Virus record (IMG/VR): IMGVR_UViG_3300020123_000028
Location: 1-39,542 of that record
Source of the DNA: a virus
Strand: one strand, 5' to 3'
Length of the DNA stretch: 39,542 nt
Shown here: piece after piece, positions 29,841-39,180 of the stretch
How the letters are laid out: each line of letters begins with the position of its first letter
How positions within the stretch are numbered: the stretch's first letter is position 1
Position numbers and translations under genes: made by a program
Notes under the pieces: generated by a model
Databases searched by the model: none
Seen by the model: only the letters and a program-made list of their open reading frames with translations
What the model was told of the DNA's origin: nothing

Positions 29841-29877
29841 AAAGAAAACCCGCATCACGGCCCAGACGTGATGCGGG
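29841..29877 (-). terminator. Rho-independent terminator after the capsid genes
   Basis: On the transcribed strand CCCGCATCACG, a seven-base loop and CGTGATGCGGG are followed by TTTTCTTTTTGATCC. The eleven-pair stem and T tract make a strong terminator 26 bp after the decoration-like gene. It would uncouple high-level head gene expression from the tail genes. Confidence 0.9.
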
Positions 29878-29902
29878 CGCGTTCACCCTGTCTTCAAACA
29901 AG

Positions 29903-30331
29903 TTACGGAGTTAGTCCGTTAATCAGCGCGGGCTGCACAGGTTCAACCACCTGGAAGCCGCGAGCGGTCACGGAAAGAGGATAGGCTGGGGAGTTAGTTC
30001 CGGTCACGGTCGGAATCGCGAAGAGATATCGGAGGCAATTTCGCGTATCGACGGACAGATCACCGATCACGGTCGCGTTGTTGCTCGTGTTAATCACCGA
30101 TGTCCCATAATTCACGGCGTTCGAAATGTTGTTCGTGGCACTCGTTGCCACACGCACAGAGATGGCACCGTCCGCATCACCGACAGTCTTTGTCCCGACC
30201 GATACCGTCACGCAGACAAGGCCGGTGTAATTGGAGAGATCCAACCCGCCCGCGCCAGTGTTATTCGTCTGGCTCTTCGGATTAATTATGGCGCTGACAA
30301 CTGACTGGCCTTTGAGATCGATGAGATTCAT
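29903..30331 (-). CDS. Head decoration-like protein
   Basis: A 142-residue Thr/Asn/Ser-rich beta protein (GLDLSNYTGLVCVTVSVGTK, AISVRVATSATNNISNAVNY, SLSVTARGFQVVE-like end). Small beta proteins immediately after the major capsid gene and before a strong terminator are typically decoration proteins made in high amount. It is separated from the coat gene by a 100-aa gene. No specific family recognised. Confidence 0.5.
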   Translation of the reverse strand: MNLIDLKGQSVVSAIINPKSQTNNTGAGGLDLSNYTGLVCVTVSVGTKTVGDADGAISVRVATSATNNISNAVNYGTSVINTSNNATVIGDLSVDTRNCLRYLFAIPTVTGTNSPAYPLSVTARGFQVVEPVQPALINGLTP

Positions 30332-30634
30332 TTACGCGGCTTTCTTATTCCGGCGCTCGGCGTCGGCACGGTTTCGGAGGTCTTCCTGTTCTTGGTGGAT
30401 GAGTCGTTTTTCATCCTCGATCTTCTTCTTGTTCTCCACACCGTTTTCCTCGATGCAGGTACCGGCCACGATCATGTCACTGGCGTATTCGTATTTCACG
30501 CGAAGTGACTCCCCGCGGTTGATGATCTTCATTAGGTTTTCGCGGCCTTCGGGGACGGTTTCGCCAGCGATATGCTCACGCCGAACGCGGACGGATCGCA
30601 CAAAGAAAACAGGGAGATGAGTTGGTTTTGCCAT
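30332..30634 (-). CDS. Small head-region protein with basic helical tail
   Basis: The N-terminal ~60 residues are beta-like (LPVFFVRSVRVRREHIAGET). The C-terminus is a charged helix (ENKKKIEDEKRLIHQEQEDL and on, to a Lys-rich end). No family recognised; a capsid accessory protein is likely from position between the coat and decoration-like genes. Confidence 0.45.
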   Translation of the reverse strand: MAKPTHLPVFFVRSVRVRREHIAGETVPEGRENLMKIINRGESLRVKYEYASDMIVAGTCIEENGVENKKKIEDEKRLIHQEQEDLRNRADAERRNKKAA

Positions 30635-30641
30635 GGGTAAA

Positions 30642-32738
30642 TTATGCCGGAGCTGTAGGTGCGTCCGTACTCACATTGAACGATTGCGGATACCGCAGTC
30701 CGACATCCAGCCACTGCGTAGTCGTAAGCGAAATAGTCTCAGTCTTCGCCCCGGTGTAAGGATCAACCACAACGTCGAATCCCGCCCAGCGCGCCTTGAA
30801 AATGTTGCTGAATACACCCTGGCATACTTGGTTGGTCGTGACATTTTTTGTGTGGTATGCCGGATACTCATTGACGATACCAGCCATGACACCGTTGATG
30901 TTCGGGAACTCGCCCTTCGCTGGCATCCAGAGATAAATCGGGAATGCCGGGCTCGCGATCTGGAGTGTCTGCTTGAGATAGCTCTTGGTGAGAGGGCTTG
31001 TGATGATCGCCATCTGCCCGTTGCGGACATTGGCGTTCTCCAGGCCGTATTCCAGATTCACGAAGTCAGCGAACACTGCGGAGCCGCCGAAGGTCACATT
31101 GCTGAGTACACCGGTCGTATTGAAAATACCGAGCGGTTCGCCATTGAGCCCAGTTCCCAGGATCGTAACACGGTCCTCCTCGACGGCCATTGCCATTGCT
31201 GTATCCGAACGCACGAAAGCCTCAATTGATAGGCTGGCCTGCGCCAAAAGTTGCTTGGTATAGGCCGTGTTGGCGACCATCCGGTGAGGAGTCAAGAAGA
31301 GCTGCGCGAAAGCTTGATCCGCTTCTGTCACGGAGCCACCTTCCGGTAGCCAGTAAACAGTGATGGTCCCGGTCTGCTTGGGAATCGCGACATTGCCGAC
31401 GAGTCCGCCAAGCTCGGTGATGGAGAGTGGCCCCTGTCCAATCAGTACGGCATTGCGGAGAATGTCGATAAAAGACCCGGCGAGTAAGTCGGTTCCGATA
31501 AGTGCACCGCCCGCCGAGAAATTCGTGGCCATCAGCGTGCGCATTTGCGCGACCTGCCGACCGATCTCCTGCATCTCACGCGAGCCGATGTCGCGATCCT
31601 CATCGAAGCGCGCCGTCAGGATGTCGTCGGGAATGCACAGACCAGAGAACTCGCGGGAATCTTTCCCGGCGTACTGCTTGTGCGCGGCCTCAATTGCCTC
31701 CTTCTCAATGCCAGTAAGTCCCTTGCCTTCCCCGCGGTTCTGCATCGCGATCTCATAGATAGCCTTGCGGATTGAAAAACGGCCACGTTCCCGGCGAGAC
31801 ATGCCGATAGTGGCTTCGGGATTCGGCGTATCAATGGCTCGTGCATGAGGATGCGCCATCAACACTTCCTCGTGAAACTTGGAATAGTCGGCCTCGTCGG
31901 AGCAGTGCTTTTCGGCAATTGCGAGTGCCTTCTCGTACCACTTGGGCTGCGCCTTGAGTCCGGCGACGAAATCATTGATCTTTTTGCAGCGCGCCTTGAA
32001 ATCCGCGATGGCGTTCTTGCGCTCGCTTACCACATCGACCTCAACCACAACTTCGCCCTCGGTGGTTGCGCCTGACTTTCCGCCCTTTTCAGCTTCGAAA
32101 AATCTGCGTGCTCCGGGAGTTAGTTTCATAGTCGATTTCTTGCTCTTATCAGATTTGGTTTGTTCGTCAATAGCATTTTGTTGACGGATGTGAATTTCTC
32201 GTAACTCGGAATCATCCGGCTTAGACCGCGAACGACCTACTCCGACCGAATAATCAGCCGGTATAGTTACAACACTAGCCTCGTACGGAGCCCATTTGAA
32301 CTTATAAATTGGGAGTCCATCTTTCGCGCCAATGCACTCGCCATCATCCATCAACTGATAGCCGACGCTCGTGAATTTCAGCACTCCCGAATCGATGTCC
32401 TTTTTCTTCTCGGTCGCAAATCCTCCCTCGCTCCAAGCCATGTCAAACACAGTGCATCGATAGCCATCATTCGAAAATGAATTAGCTAGCGCGATCTGCT
32501 CATCACGGTCGTGGTTGAAAAGAATCGGCAACCCAGCCTTGAGTCGCGCATCATCCATTTCTCCAGGACCGTGACCGAGGACTTCCCAATATTCTTCATC
32601 CGCATACCAGTCATAGCGCTTATAAGGCGTATCGCTGGAAATCGACATCTTGAATTTCCGATCCGCTCCTTCTCCATCCATCTCAATCGTCGCCTCGCGC
32701 CGTAGATCCTTCTGAACCTTGATTGTCTTTGTGCTCAT
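30642..32738 (-). CDS. Prohead protease fused to HK97-fold major capsid protein
   Basis: A 698-residue protein. Residues 40-170 form an HK97-type prohead serine protease: LPILFNHDRDE with the catalytic His at 76, LKFTSVGY with Ser at 124, and KWAPYEASVVTIPAD, the usual end of the domain. Residues ~190-340 are a charged scaffold-like (delta) region. Residues ~345-698 match the HK97 coat protein (SAGGALIGTDLLAGSFIDIL, VYWLPEGGSVTEADQAF, KSYLKQTLQI, and ARWAGFDVVVDPYTGAKTET at the end). Fused protease-coat genes occur in other phages; the protease presumably cleaves itself and the scaffold from the coat during maturation. A decoration-like gene and terminator follow. Confidence 0.9.
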   Translation of the reverse strand: MSTKTIKVQKDLRREATIEMDGEGADRKFKMSISSDTPYKRYDWYADEEYWEVLGHGPGEMDDARLKAGLPILFNHDRDEQIALANSFSNDGYRCTVFDMAWSEGGFATEKKKDIDSGVLKFTSVGYQLMDDGECIGAKDGLPIYKFKWAPYEASVVTIPADYSVGVGRSRSKPDDSELREIHIRQQNAIDEQTKSDKSKKSTMKLTPGARRFFEAEKGGKSGATTEGEVVVEVDVVSERKNAIADFKARCKKINDFVAGLKAQPKWYEKALAIAEKHCSDEADYSKFHEEVLMAHPHARAIDTPNPEATIGMSRRERGRFSIRKAIYEIAMQNRGEGKGLTGIEKEAIEAAHKQYAGKDSREFSGLCIPDDILTARFDEDRDIGSREMQEIGRQVAQMRTLMATNFSAGGALIGTDLLAGSFIDILRNAVLIGQGPLSITELGGLVGNVAIPKQTGTITVYWLPEGGSVTEADQAFAQLFLTPHRMVANTAYTKQLLAQASLSIEAFVRSDTAMAMAVEEDRVTILGTGLNGEPLGIFNTTGVLSNVTFGGSAVFADFVNLEYGLENANVRNGQMAIITSPLTKSYLKQTLQIASPAFPIYLWMPAKGEFPNINGVMAGIVNEYPAYHTKNVTTNQVCQGVFSNIFKARWAGFDVVVDPYTGAKTETISLTTTQWLDVGLRYPQSFNVSTDAPTAPA

Positions 32739-32968
32739 CGGTGATTCAGTCTCGGGATTCTGCTCATTGGCTTGGGATCACGATTCGCGACGGGCGCCAT
32801 GCTGTGTGAGTTCTCAATGCGGGCATTCACCTCGTCAATCGCATCATCAATGGCCTTGTGCTTGTCGGCCTCATCGATCCAAGAGCGGGTAGCCTCGTAA
32901 CTGATCGAACACCCAAGTCCTGCGCGGATGGTTCGACGAATAGTTACGGTGTTCACGGTCGATGTCAT
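32735..32968 (-). CDS. Small head-region protein, 77 aa
   Basis: A basic N-terminal segment (VNTVTIRRTIRAGLGCSIS) and a helical middle (DEADKHKAIDDAIDEVNARI). No family recognised. Its stop overlaps the start of the protease-coat gene by ATGA, and it follows the portal by three bases, so it belongs to the head operon. Confidence 0.5.
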   Translation of the reverse strand: MTSTVNTVTIRRTIRAGLGCSISYEATRSWIDEADKHKAIDDAIDEVNARIENSHSMAPVANRDPKPMSRIPRLNHR

Positions 32969-32971
32969 AAC

Positions 32972-34789
32972 TTAATGCCTTCCGTTGAGCAACGTTTTCT
33001 TTCCGTTGACTTTCTTTGTCGGCTTTTTATCCGTATCGGAGTCTGCCTCTTCGGGTGCGTTAGCACCATCATCCGCTGTATCTTCTGCGGCTTGAGGTTG
33101 CTTCACGCTCTCAACGGTTAAAGTCGTAGATAGGTCTAACTCTTCGAGAAGCATCTTGTCCTCGGCGCGCTGGAAACAAATCTTCTCGAAGTCCTTACCC
33201 AACTCGGCACATTCCGCCGTATGGCTGGAAAATCCGTTCGCGATTCGAAGCGCAGCCGCTGTGACTTCCTTGATTTCATCAACGCCCTCCCAGCGTCGAG
33301 CCTGGAAGTGCGGACGGTTGAATTTCTTAAACTTGTCCTGAGTGAATGGTAGCGGGATCGCACCCACAATGAGCGCCATTTCAAGGAAATCCTCAAAAAT
33401 AGGACGCTCAGCCATGTCGATGTCGTCCTGCTGCATCAGCTTCCAATCGCCAGTAGTGGCAAGTCGATCTAGGCGACCTGCGGAGAAATTAATGCTCTCA
33501 TAATCGTTACCGATGACAGCATAACTAGCACCCGGATTAGATGCGCAGAATGACCGCAACATGGCCTTTCGAAACTCCGGAAGGTTGGCATTCGGAAAGT
33601 TAGGGTCGAAGGTCTGCACCTCGATTCCGTAAGGCAATCCCTCGATTGACCCCGGCTCAAGCTTGCGAGCCTGCAAGCCTCTGGGATCTGGCGGCGGAAC
33701 TTGCAATCCACCTTCCGGCACGAGATTTGATGTAAACCATCCCATCTTACATGCAGCGGCCCGGCTGGCGATCACATGAGCCTCTTCGGTTTTGTCTAGC
33801 TGGCGAACCTTTGGGATGGCCGACACACCCCACGGCGCCGGACGAGTCGAATCGTTGTCGTCGAGCGGTCCGTAATGGATTATGTCCTCTGCCGGCACAC
33901 GATCGTGAAAAGTTCCTTGCCCGAAGTTGAAAGCACCGGGGATCGTGAATTGCCAATCCCCCGGCTGGCGCTTGATGAAATGGTAAGCAACGGGCTTCGT
34001 GATTCCGAAATCATCACGCTGATACTCGATGCCCATACGCACTTCGTTTCCATTGGCGAGGCGTGGCACGTTATACCAATAATCGCACCACTCGCTATTC
34101 ACCATGCGCAGCGAATAACCGAATTTATTCACACGAGGATCTTTGATGCGGTGGTAAAAAATATCTCCATCACGGCATGCGCTGATGAGCCTCAGTCGTC
34201 GAGATGCCGCGTAATTCACCCGCTGCCGAACATCACTGTATTCCTTTCGCTGCCATTCTTTCCACGCACTCTCGATCATCAGGTTGGCGAAGAGATCCGG
34301 GGCGCCGACCTTAACCATCGCCTTACGGGTCAGAATATCCTCTTCGCTGGCCCTTTCAAGGCGATCAGCCAGATGATAGGCGCAATAGCGGTGGAATGGC
34401 TTTTCCGCGAATTCTGCTGCCCATCTACGAATCTCATTGATCTTCCGCTCGTGCTGAATAAGCGCCCATTTCTCATCCTGCGAGTGCACAACACGGTCCT
34501 CTGTCTCCTTTATCTCCATCGTTAGCATGATGCCCTTGTCACCAAAAACATTGCTCCAGAGCATCCGGCGATAGACCTGAAAATATGGATTGGTTCTGAA
34601 TAGATCCCGCATCCGACTCCGCAGAAGAAAGATGTTCTGCCAAACCGCCGAATCGGTGGAGAGAGTGCCTTCTCCGATCCCCCAATCGGAATTTGCGCCT
34701 CCGATACTGATTACTCCACGGTAATCCCTGACATTTGATTCGATCTTATCGGCAACGGGTGCCGCTTTGACTGACTTTTTCTTGCCCAT
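32972..34789 (-). CDS. Lambda-type portal protein
   Basis: A protein of 605 residues. The sequence follows the lambda-portal family: MRDLFRTNPYFQVYRRMLWS near the N-terminus, IESAWKEWQRK, GDIFYHRIKD, YEYQRDDFG-like segment, IIHYGPLDDNDSTRPAPWG, then SFCASNPGASYAVIGNDYES and SAGRLDR, a characteristic portal stretch. Twelve copies form the DNA channel and terminase docking ring. The C-terminal ~50 residues are an acidic and then Lys-rich tail. The start forms TAAATG with the gpW-like gene's stop. Confidence 0.85.
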   Translation of the reverse strand: MGKKKSVKAAPVADKIESNVRDYRGVISIGGANSDWGIGEGTLSTDSAVWQNIFLLRSRMRDLFRTNPYFQVYRRMLWSNVFGDKGIMLTMEIKETEDRVVHSQDEKWALIQHERKINEIRRWAAEFAEKPFHRYCAYHLADRLERASEEDILTRKAMVKVGAPDLFANLMIESAWKEWQRKEYSDVRQRVNYAASRRLRLISACRDGDIFYHRIKDPRVNKFGYSLRMVNSEWCDYWYNVPRLANGNEVRMGIEYQRDDFGITKPVAYHFIKRQPGDWQFTIPGAFNFGQGTFHDRVPAEDIIHYGPLDDNDSTRPAPWGVSAIPKVRQLDKTEEAHVIASRAAACKMGWFTSNLVPEGGLQVPPPDPRGLQARKLEPGSIEGLPYGIEVQTFDPNFPNANLPEFRKAMLRSFCASNPGASYAVIGNDYESINFSAGRLDRLATTGDWKLMQQDDIDMAERPIFEDFLEMALIVGAIPLPFTQDKFKKFNRPHFQARRWEGVDEIKEVTAAALRIANGFSSHTAECAELGKDFEKICFQRAEDKMLLEELDLSTTLTVESVKQPQAAEDTADDGANAPEEADSDTDKKPTKKVNGKKTLLNGRH

Positions 34790-35398
34790 TTAATAAGGTC
34801 CGTAGATGCGGATTCCGTAAGGGTAATTGCTTGAGTCGGATTCCTTGAATCGAGCTGGATATAGACCATCGAGCTGCGCGCCGCGGGCAGCATCTTCGGA
34901 GCGTTTCTCCGCGATGACCTGCGCTTGCCAGAATACCAGTTGCTCCTGATATTGTTTGAGATCCTGGCGCTGGAACTCTTGGCCGTTGATGTTGACCTGC
35001 TTATTCTGCGTGGCGGCAAGTGCCTTGATGGCCGTTGTCAAAAGTGTGACCATCTGCTGCGCGGTAGTAGGCGTTCCCGGCACTGACAGATTCGGAATCA
35101 CTCGTGTTTTTCCACCGCTCGCCGTCATCACGACCGTTATATCCGGGATATTAGTGACGATGAATGACCAGTCATAATCTCCAGATGCAAAACCTCCCGT
35201 TACCGATGCCGGCACTGTAACGGAGAAATCATTCCCGCTGGCAACTGCATTCGTCTTTACCGGTGTTCCGTTGAATTGCGAAAACGAAAGCACTCCCGTC
35301 CATTGCGTCGCCGGATAGCACTGATAGGTCAACAGAAGCAAAAGCGTATCCCCTGCTTGGATAGTTCGGGGAACGCATGTGTGCGGCGTCAGTGACAT
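34790..35398 (-). CDS. gpW-like head-tail joining protein with N-terminal Ig-like extension
   Basis: A protein of 202 residues. Residues ~10-110 are a beta-sandwich-like domain (FSVTVPASVTGGFASGDYDW). Residues ~115-165 resemble the short gpW joining protein (LTTAIKALAATQNKQVNING followed by FQRQDLKQYQEQLVF), then a C-terminal tail with Tyr/Pro. gpW plugs the portal channel in lambda, and in lambda the gene also lies between the terminase and portal genes. The N-terminal addition is not in lambda W. A TATCC palindrome at 35139 falls inside coding sequence and may be coincidental. Confidence 0.6.
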   Translation of the reverse strand: MSLTPHTCVPRTIQAGDTLLLLLTYQCYPATQWTGVLSFSQFNGTPVKTNAVASGNDFSVTVPASVTGGFASGDYDWSFIVTNIPDITVVMTASGGKTRVIPNLSVPGTPTTAQQMVTLLTTAIKALAATQNKQVNINGQEFQRQDLKQYQEQLVFWQAQVIAEKRSEDAARGAQLDGLYPARFKESDSSNYPYGIRIYGPY

Positions 35399-35430
35399 TT
35401 GATGCCATTCCTACAGCACCGACTAACCTA

Positions 35431-37392
35431 TTACCACCATTTTCCGTTTGTAAACCCTCCACCCCCTAATGGTCCATTGCCATATTGCGGCAATGCTGTC
35501 TCTTCCTTGGGCTGCAATTGCGCTTCCATCTCGGCTTTTATCGCTTCATATGGCCAGTTTCGAAGTCGGAATGCCCCGAGATTTCCTACCTGGATATCAA
35601 GAGCTTCATTTCGCGCGTTGTTTTCATTCACATACTTCCGGATTTCCTCTCCCTTTTCAAATACGATTGAGACGGTCTCCGATGTCATCTGCTGAAAATA
35701 CTCCTCGGTGAATGACTTATTGAAATGCATGAAGCCTTCCTTCGTTGGATCTTCCAGCTTCAGCCTCTCGTAGATAAGATCCTTTGCGGCCCAAGTCCCA
35801 ATATGATGACCCTTGAGCTGTTTGGCGACTGTTCGGTATTTGGTATCAATGATTGGATGCCCATGTTTCCCTTCGCCCTTGGTCGCCCGAACCTTTCCAG
35901 TGACTCCAGGCTCCGGGTTGCGCACTAGATCACCCAAGAACCAGTAGACGAAGTCCGCGGCCCATCCTCCGTCGATCATGGCCATGGTTAGCGTCATCTC
36001 CGCTCCGGATTCATGCTGCCATTTTCGCGCTAGCTCGTGGCGAAGTGTTCGCCACACTTGAGCTTCCTTCGGATTTCCGTCGAGAACCACGTGGAGCATT
36101 CCCCAGCTCTCTTGATTCGGAGCGTGCGCCTTCCATTCCAACTCAAGACGGTTCGATTGCACATCGACATAGACGGTCAGGATGAGCGCCTTCATCGGCA
36201 CAATCAGCCCATAATCCTCACGCCGGTCATAGATAGCCTTCCATGGTGGTGGGGCCTCTGTCTGCCCGTCCGGATCGTCGCATTCTGCGAGAAAGGTGTT
36301 GATCCATACCCGCTTGGAGAATTGCGGGTCCATGCCTTTCTGAGCCCGGCGCGCGTCCATCACGAACTGATGCATCTTGTTCCGGTATCCCTTCTCGGCC
36401 GGTAGCACGGTGTTGAGTCCATTTAGCCAGTAGCTCCGGATGCCATCGAAAGATGCCGTCGGCCTCCACTCGGCTTCGAGAACTGAACGAATTCTCTGGC
36501 GGTCATTGTGCGAGGCGGCGCATTTCTCACAAAGCAGTACCGAGTTCCATGGCTTGTCTTTAACCTCATCGAATTGACTCCATTTCCAGAATTGTGCGTG
36601 CCCGCAAGAGCGACAGGGGACAAACCATTTCCGCTTATCTCCTAAATCAAACCAATATTGGATTCGGCTACGATAAATCTTCACTCCGTTGTGATCGATG
36701 TGCGCCTTTAGCGTCGGAGTTCCAGAGAGCATCTTAACAGCGTCCGGGAATCCCTCGCATCGCTTCATGCCGAGCAACACCGGGTCACCCTCCACGCCGA
36801 CAGACCCCGGCATTGCGTCGATCTCATCCATGTACACCATTCCAGCGCGAGGGCCGCGGAAGTTAGACGGCGAACGAGCTGCGATCATGTTGAGCGATCC
36901 GCCGGGGAACTTTTTGAAAGAGATCGTGTTTCCAGAGTCCGGACCTTTCGCTGGCACCACTCGCGATCTCACGGACGGCGTCGCCTCGATGAGTGACCTC
37001 TGAATCACGTCGCGGGAAAACTTATCGCGCGAATCCTCGATTGGGTAAGCCACAATGATATTCGTCGGTTCCTCAACGATCTTCTCGCCGATGATATTCA
37101 CGACGATCTCCGTCTTAGCCATTGCCGCCGCAAATAGCAATACGGTCATTTGCACATCCGGAGACACGGCCTCGATCATCGGCTCGACGCACCACGGCAT
37201 CCGACTCGCATCGTACTTCAAATCCCCATCCATCGACAACGGAGATGCACCCTGCGCGATCACTCGCTCTTCCTGAGCCCATTGATAAGGGTTGCGCTTT
37301 GCCTTTACCGGGAAGTATCGCCCGCGCTGCGAATAGTATGCCTCCTGGCAGCGTGCATGACAGTGAGCGCGGATGTCTAGGATTGTGCTCAC
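35431..37392 (-). CDS. Terminase large subunit (GpA family)
   Basis: A protein of 653 residues, a normal length for lambda GpA-like terminases. The motor follows GpA order: MPWCVEPMIEAVSPDVQMTV, the Walker A position AAAMAKTE (88-95), IIVAYPIEDSRDKFS, NFRGPRAGMVYMDEIDAMP (Walker B DE) and KMLSGTPT. A zinc-like pair CRSCG and CEKC sits near the middle, and the nuclease begins with LILTVYVDVQSNRLELEW. The Walker A glycine is replaced (AKT instead of GKT), which is unusual. GTG 37392 is chosen as start because it overlaps the methyltransferase stop (GTGA); the frame upstream of it lies inside that gene. Confidence 0.9.
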   Translation of the reverse strand: MSTILDIRAHCHARCQEAYYSQRGRYFPVKAKRNPYQWAQEERVIAQGASPLSMDGDLKYDASRMPWCVEPMIEAVSPDVQMTVLLFAAAMAKTEIVVNIIGEKIVEEPTNIIVAYPIEDSRDKFSRDVIQRSLIEATPSVRSRVVPAKGPDSGNTISFKKFPGGSLNMIAARSPSNFRGPRAGMVYMDEIDAMPGSVGVEGDPVLLGMKRCEGFPDAVKMLSGTPTLKAHIDHNGVKIYRSRIQYWFDLGDKRKWFVPCRSCGHAQFWKWSQFDEVKDKPWNSVLLCEKCAASHNDRQRIRSVLEAEWRPTASFDGIRSYWLNGLNTVLPAEKGYRNKMHQFVMDARRAQKGMDPQFSKRVWINTFLAECDDPDGQTEAPPPWKAIYDRREDYGLIVPMKALILTVYVDVQSNRLELEWKAHAPNQESWGMLHVVLDGNPKEAQVWRTLRHELARKWQHESGAEMTLTMAMIDGGWAADFVYWFLGDLVRNPEPGVTGKVRATKGEGKHGHPIIDTKYRTVAKQLKGHHIGTWAAKDLIYERLKLEDPTKEGFMHFNKSFTEEYFQQMTSETVSIVFEKGEEIRKYVNENNARNEALDIQVGNLGAFRLRNWPYEAIKAEMEAQLQPKEETALPQYGNGPLGGGGFTNGKWW

Positions 37393-38504
37393 AGTGTTGC
37401 GTCTACCATTTTCATCCGCTCTCCAATCCAACGAATCACCGGGACTGCAATGGAGTTTCCGAGCGCTTTATATCTCGGACCATCCGCCGTCTTCGAATCA
37501 ATCTTGGTCTTTCCGTCCGCGAATCCCTGAAGTCTCTCGCATTCCAATGGAGTTAAACGGCGCACTCCGTTTTTCATTACGCATTGCGTAGATTTTGAAT
37601 CCAAGCTTCCGGGGATCTCTCCATTCACAGGGTCCATGCGACCGTTGAAAGCTATGATGTTATCGCTGTCCTCTCGGTGCGAGCAATTCGCCTGTCCTCG
37701 AAGTGATCGCGCGATCAATGGTATTCCGCGCCCTGTTCCGTCTTCACTCGCGTCGAATCCTTCGGCCTTGAGCGAATGCGTGATCAGCGTTTCAGTCTCA
37801 TAATCAATTCGCCCCATCCCGCCTGCGTTAAGGCAATATGCCACATTGCCTGTGCTTGGAATCATGTGTCCGTTGGCGGCGTCTTGCACTCCGACACTTC
37901 GGCAAGTGCGCGCGCTAATTGTTTCGGTAATGTTTTCCCGCGCGCCTCTGCTCGGCGGAGGATTCCCGCACAAGCTTTCGCGCTCAAATAATACCGCTGC
38001 GGCACGTCGCCAGTCTCCAAGATATCCGACAACGAAGACGCGACGGCGCTGCTGTGGAACTCCGAAGTGCTGAGCGTCAAGAATCCGGTAGGCGAACCCA
38101 TACCCGAGTTTTGCCAACCCTGCAAGGAAGGTTCCAAACACCCTTCCTCCTTCAATTGACAGAATACCGGGGACGTTCTCCCATACCACCCAGCGGGGCC
38201 GATATCGGTCAGCAACGGCAAGATAGGTGAGGGTGAGGTTGCCACGCGGATCATCCAATCCCTTTCGTAGTCCGGCGACGCTGAAGGCCTGGCAAGGTGT
38301 TCCTCCGAAAAGAGCATCGATTGCGAATCCTGGCCATGTTTTGAACTGGAGCATGTCCCCGAGGTTCGGCGTTTCGGCATAATGATGGGCGAGGTATTTA
38401 CAGGGAAAGGATTCGATCTCCGAGAATGCTACAGGCTCAAATCCGATCGGGATGAGTGCTTCTGACACTGCTTCTATTCCGGAGCATACGGAGAGATACC
38501 TCAT
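37389..38504 (-). CDS. dcm: Orphan C5 cytosine DNA methyltransferase
   Basis: This 371-residue protein has the full C5-methyltransferase motif set: motif I YLSVCSGIEAVSEAL, motif IV FGGTPCQAFS with the catalytic Cys71, motif VI WENVPG, motif VIII QRRRVF, and motifs IX-X RLTPLECERLQGF and YKALGNSIAVPVIRWIGERM. The target-recognition region is ~200-310. No matching restriction enzyme is present, so it probably protects phage DNA from host restriction or marks packaging or regulatory sites. It sits between the small and large terminase genes, coupled by GTGA and ATGA overlaps, which is an unusual place. Confidence 0.9.
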   Translation of the reverse strand: MRYLSVCSGIEAVSEALIPIGFEPVAFSEIESFPCKYLAHHYAETPNLGDMLQFKTWPGFAIDALFGGTPCQAFSVAGLRKGLDDPRGNLTLTYLAVADRYRPRWVVWENVPGILSIEGGRVFGTFLAGLAKLGYGFAYRILDAQHFGVPQQRRRVFVVGYLGDWRRAAAVLFERESLCGNPPPSRGARENITETISARTCRSVGVQDAANGHMIPSTGNVAYCLNAGGMGRIDYETETLITHSLKAEGFDASEDGTGRGIPLIARSLRGQANCSHREDSDNIIAFNGRMDPVNGEIPGSLDSKSTQCVMKNGVRRLTPLECERLQGFADGKTKIDSKTADGPRYKALGNSIAVPVIRWIGERMKMVDATL

Positions 38505-38767
38505 TGAGCGATAACCGGGAATGACCTATCCGGGCAGTAGCTTCCCATCTGCGGCCACCATTTACGCCGTCCAGCATTCACGCCTGAACGCAAAAGCCTT
38601 GGCGGCGATGGTTGAACGAATCGCTCGTAGAAGATTCGCTTCTTCGGTTTCTCGATTTTTGGCTCCGGAAACCAATACGAATTGCAGCAATATACCCGAT
38701 ACACCTGAGTTGGCGGCGAGTAATAATAAGTGTTGGTCGAGTAAGAAATATGATCGCTGGTCATCAT
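38501..38767 (-). CDS. Tyr-rich hypothetical protein in the packaging module
   Basis: An 88-residue protein, rich in Tyr, Ser, Pro and aromatic residues (ISYSTNTYYYSPPTQVYRVY), then basic (KIEKPKKRIFYERFV). No family recognised. It is coupled on both sides: ATGA with the small terminase stop and with the methyltransferase start. The aromatic N-terminus is unlike other genes here. Confidence 0.5.
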   Translation of the reverse strand: MMTSDHISYSTNTYYYSPPTQVYRVYCCNSYWFPEPKIEKPKKRIFYERFVQPSPPRLLRSGVNAGRRKWWPQMGSYCPDRSFPVIAQ

Positions 38768-39180
38768 TCTTTCAGCTTCGGCAATTTGATCGCCAGGAAA
38801 TCTGCCGTCAGTTTCTCCCGGCTCTTCATTGGAATGTAATTCGCCTTTCGGATCGCAAGCACAATCTGCGCGAAACCATCAGCCCACGCAGCTTCGGCAT
38901 CCGAGACAAAGATTAGCTCATTCGCTTTCTTGAGCGCATCCAGTTCCGCGGAGTTAGCTTCGGCCTTCTTCCGCCTGGCGTCGTCTCGCGCGGCTTCCTC
39001 GCTCACGTTGTCGCTTGCGGCCACGAAATGCCTCACCACGGCGTCCACGCACTGATCCACGTCGGTGTACCCTGTCTTGCGGTTAGCGGGGATTCCTGCG
39101 GCATCCAGGATGCGCTGCACGCGCCTCTCATGGAGACCCCAACGAGAGCCCAAGCTGGCGGCTGTGACCTTGGGGCTCAT
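38764..39180 (-). CDS. Terminase small subunit-like protein (Nu1-type)
   Basis: A protein of 138 residues. The N-terminal winged HTH (AASLGSRWGLHERRVQRILD, then AGIPANRKTGYTDVDQCVDA) has the order found in lambda Nu1, which recognises cos. The C-terminal half is a helical coiled-coil region (DDARRKKAEANSAELDALKK) that would contact the large subunit. Position upstream of TerL agrees. ATG 39180 with an ATGA overlap is preferred to 39201. A cos-like site is not evident. Confidence 0.7.
   Translation of the reverse strand: MSPKVTAASLGSRWGLHERRVQRILDAAGIPANRKTGYTDVDQCVDAVVRHFVAASDNVSEEAARDDARRKKAEANSAELDALKKANELIFVSDAEAAWADGFAQIVLAIRKANYIPMKSREKLTADFLAIKLPKLKE

Noticed and set aside
35139-35151. 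Regulatory palindrome inside the gpW-like gene
   Set aside because: The sequence is in the middle of a coding region, is shorter than the intergenic members, and codes for a common residue pattern (NIPDI), so chance is the simpler explanation.
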